DNA of 64,000 nt from Luscinia megarhynchos (taxonomy: Eukaryota; Chordata; Aves; Passeriformes; Turdidae), in contig JAPFBE010000072.1 of NCBI GenBank assembly GCA_034336665.1, positions 161,667 to 225,666 on the forward strand. The letters run 5' to 3'. This document shows, piece after piece, positions 63,849 through 64,000 of the stretch. The notes under the pieces were generated by a model, which saw only the letters and a program-made list of their open reading frames with translations, was not told the origin of the DNA and did no database searches. Within the stretch, counting starts at the first letter, position 1. Each line of letters starts with the position of its first letter. The position numbers were made by a program, and so were the translations under genes.

Positions 63849-64000
63849 GTGGGTGGTACCAGAACTGTTCGCGTGTGCCTCTGGGTGTGCCGCTCACGAT
63901 TGACCCACCCGTGGGTGAAGCGTGCAGAACTGTTCGCGCAATGGCTCTGGGTGTGCCGCCACAGCCGGCCCACCGATGGGTGGGCGTGAAAGACCTGCGG

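Larger units (their letters stand above)
1..64000 (+). repeat. 63-bp GC-rich satellite array filling the window
   Basis: The window is built from about a thousand head-to-tail copies of a 63-bp unit, all in one orientation. In clean stretches the word GTGGGTGGGCGTGCAG returns at exactly 63-bp steps (8457 and 8520; 9662, 9725 and 9788). The reference copy at 8457-8519 is 48/63 G+C with only five A. In order it carries GTGCAGAAGGGCC, GGTTGCCTCTGGGTGTG, CCGCCACGG and GGCCGGCCCACCC. Copies differ at the second quarter (GGGCCTGCGG, CTGTTTGCG, GGGTTTGCG, GGCCCTGCGG) and the third (CTCTGGGTG, TTCTGGGTTGG, CCCCTGGGTG). Single copies range from about 57 to 66 bp through small indels. No unique sequence, gene or transposon interrupts the array, and both window ends lie inside it. 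The family is not one I recognise; a search against satellite libraries would be needed to name it. Confidence 0.98.

Noticed and set aside
1..64000. CRISPR array
   Set aside because: Repeats are direct and contiguous with no unique spacers, the unit is too long, and no cas-like genes are present.
1..64000. CENP-B box or other known centromere motif
   Set aside because: I looked for the TTCG...GGAA...CGGGA pattern in all monomer variants and saw none; TTCGCG words are hotspot variants of TTTGCG.
1..64000. Telomeric repeats (TTAGGG or plant TTTAGGG)
   Set aside because: CTTAGCGACC in J monomers looks superficially similar but is a single variant of the monomer and not tandem.
1..64000. Ribosomal DNA intergenic spacer subrepeats
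   Set aside because: GC-rich 60-80 bp spacer repeats exist in some animals, but 64 kb without any 18S, 5.8S or 28S segment is far beyond a spacer.

Overview
The whole 64 kb window is one head-to-tail tandem repeat (satellite) array. I find no protein-coding gene, RNA gene, mobile element or unique flanking sequence, and the array runs off both ends, so its true size exceeds 64 kb. The basic monomer is 63 bp (reference copy 8457-8519). It is 76% G+C (27 G, 21 C, 10 T, 5 A), carries six CpG per copy counted around the junction, and has an imperfect palindrome where one copy meets the next. All copies lie in the same orientation. An array of this size and complexity points to a eukaryotic nuclear genome (pericentromeric, subtelomeric or microchromosome heterochromatin). 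Nothing in the sequence allows a closer taxonomic call, and I do not recognise the satellite as a named family.

Monomers fall into recognisable variants. A-type reads GCAGAACTGTTTGCG. B-type reads GCAGAAGGGCCTGCGG. J-type has a changed second half, TTCTTCTGGGTTGG followed by TTAGCGACCAGC; its relative Jb ends GCGACCAACCCACCC, K has TTCTAAGTTGG, and J4 ends GACAAGCTGACCC. Variants recur in fixed order and form several higher-order repeats (HORs), named here by approximate monomer count: HOR-16N (about 1.02 kb; 76, 2072, 16379), HOR-14 (about 0.9 kb; 6657, 9925, 14530, 17710, 21028, 21925, 31776, 35936), HOR-X (about 1.0 kb; 10882, 15303, 32736, usually right after HOR-14), HOR-8 (about 0.5 kb; 3155, 12474, 19490, 47600), a 4-5 monomer 'gate' block bounded by J and Jb, a 4-5 monomer K block, and HOR-6R (about 0.38 kb; only from 24.5 kb rightwards).

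Layout: 1-24.5 kb is the better preserved domain, with near-perfect runs around 8.1-8.6, 9.3-10.0, 12.0-12.4 and 17.9-19.0 kb and a composite super-period of about 7.7 kb between 6.6 and 18.7 kb. The stretch 24.5-37 kb is transitional and holds the last good HOR-14 and HOR-X copies. From 37 to 64 kb the array is much noisier: many 1-4 bp indels, TTATTG/ATTATT words not seen left of about 29 kb, several broken-down monomers, and a G/T-only island with a canonical G-quadruplex motif at 53.4-53.7 kb.

Because 63 is a multiple of 3 and the reference monomer has no stop codon in any of the six frames, long open frames (up to about 700 codons) occur on both strands. They are a by-product of the repeat and are not annotated as genes. 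The main open question is whether the rightward decay and the recurrent indel hotspots are biological or come from long-read base-calling and polishing of a GC-rich, possibly methylated array; diagnostic substitutions are shared between HOR copies while the hotspot indels are not.
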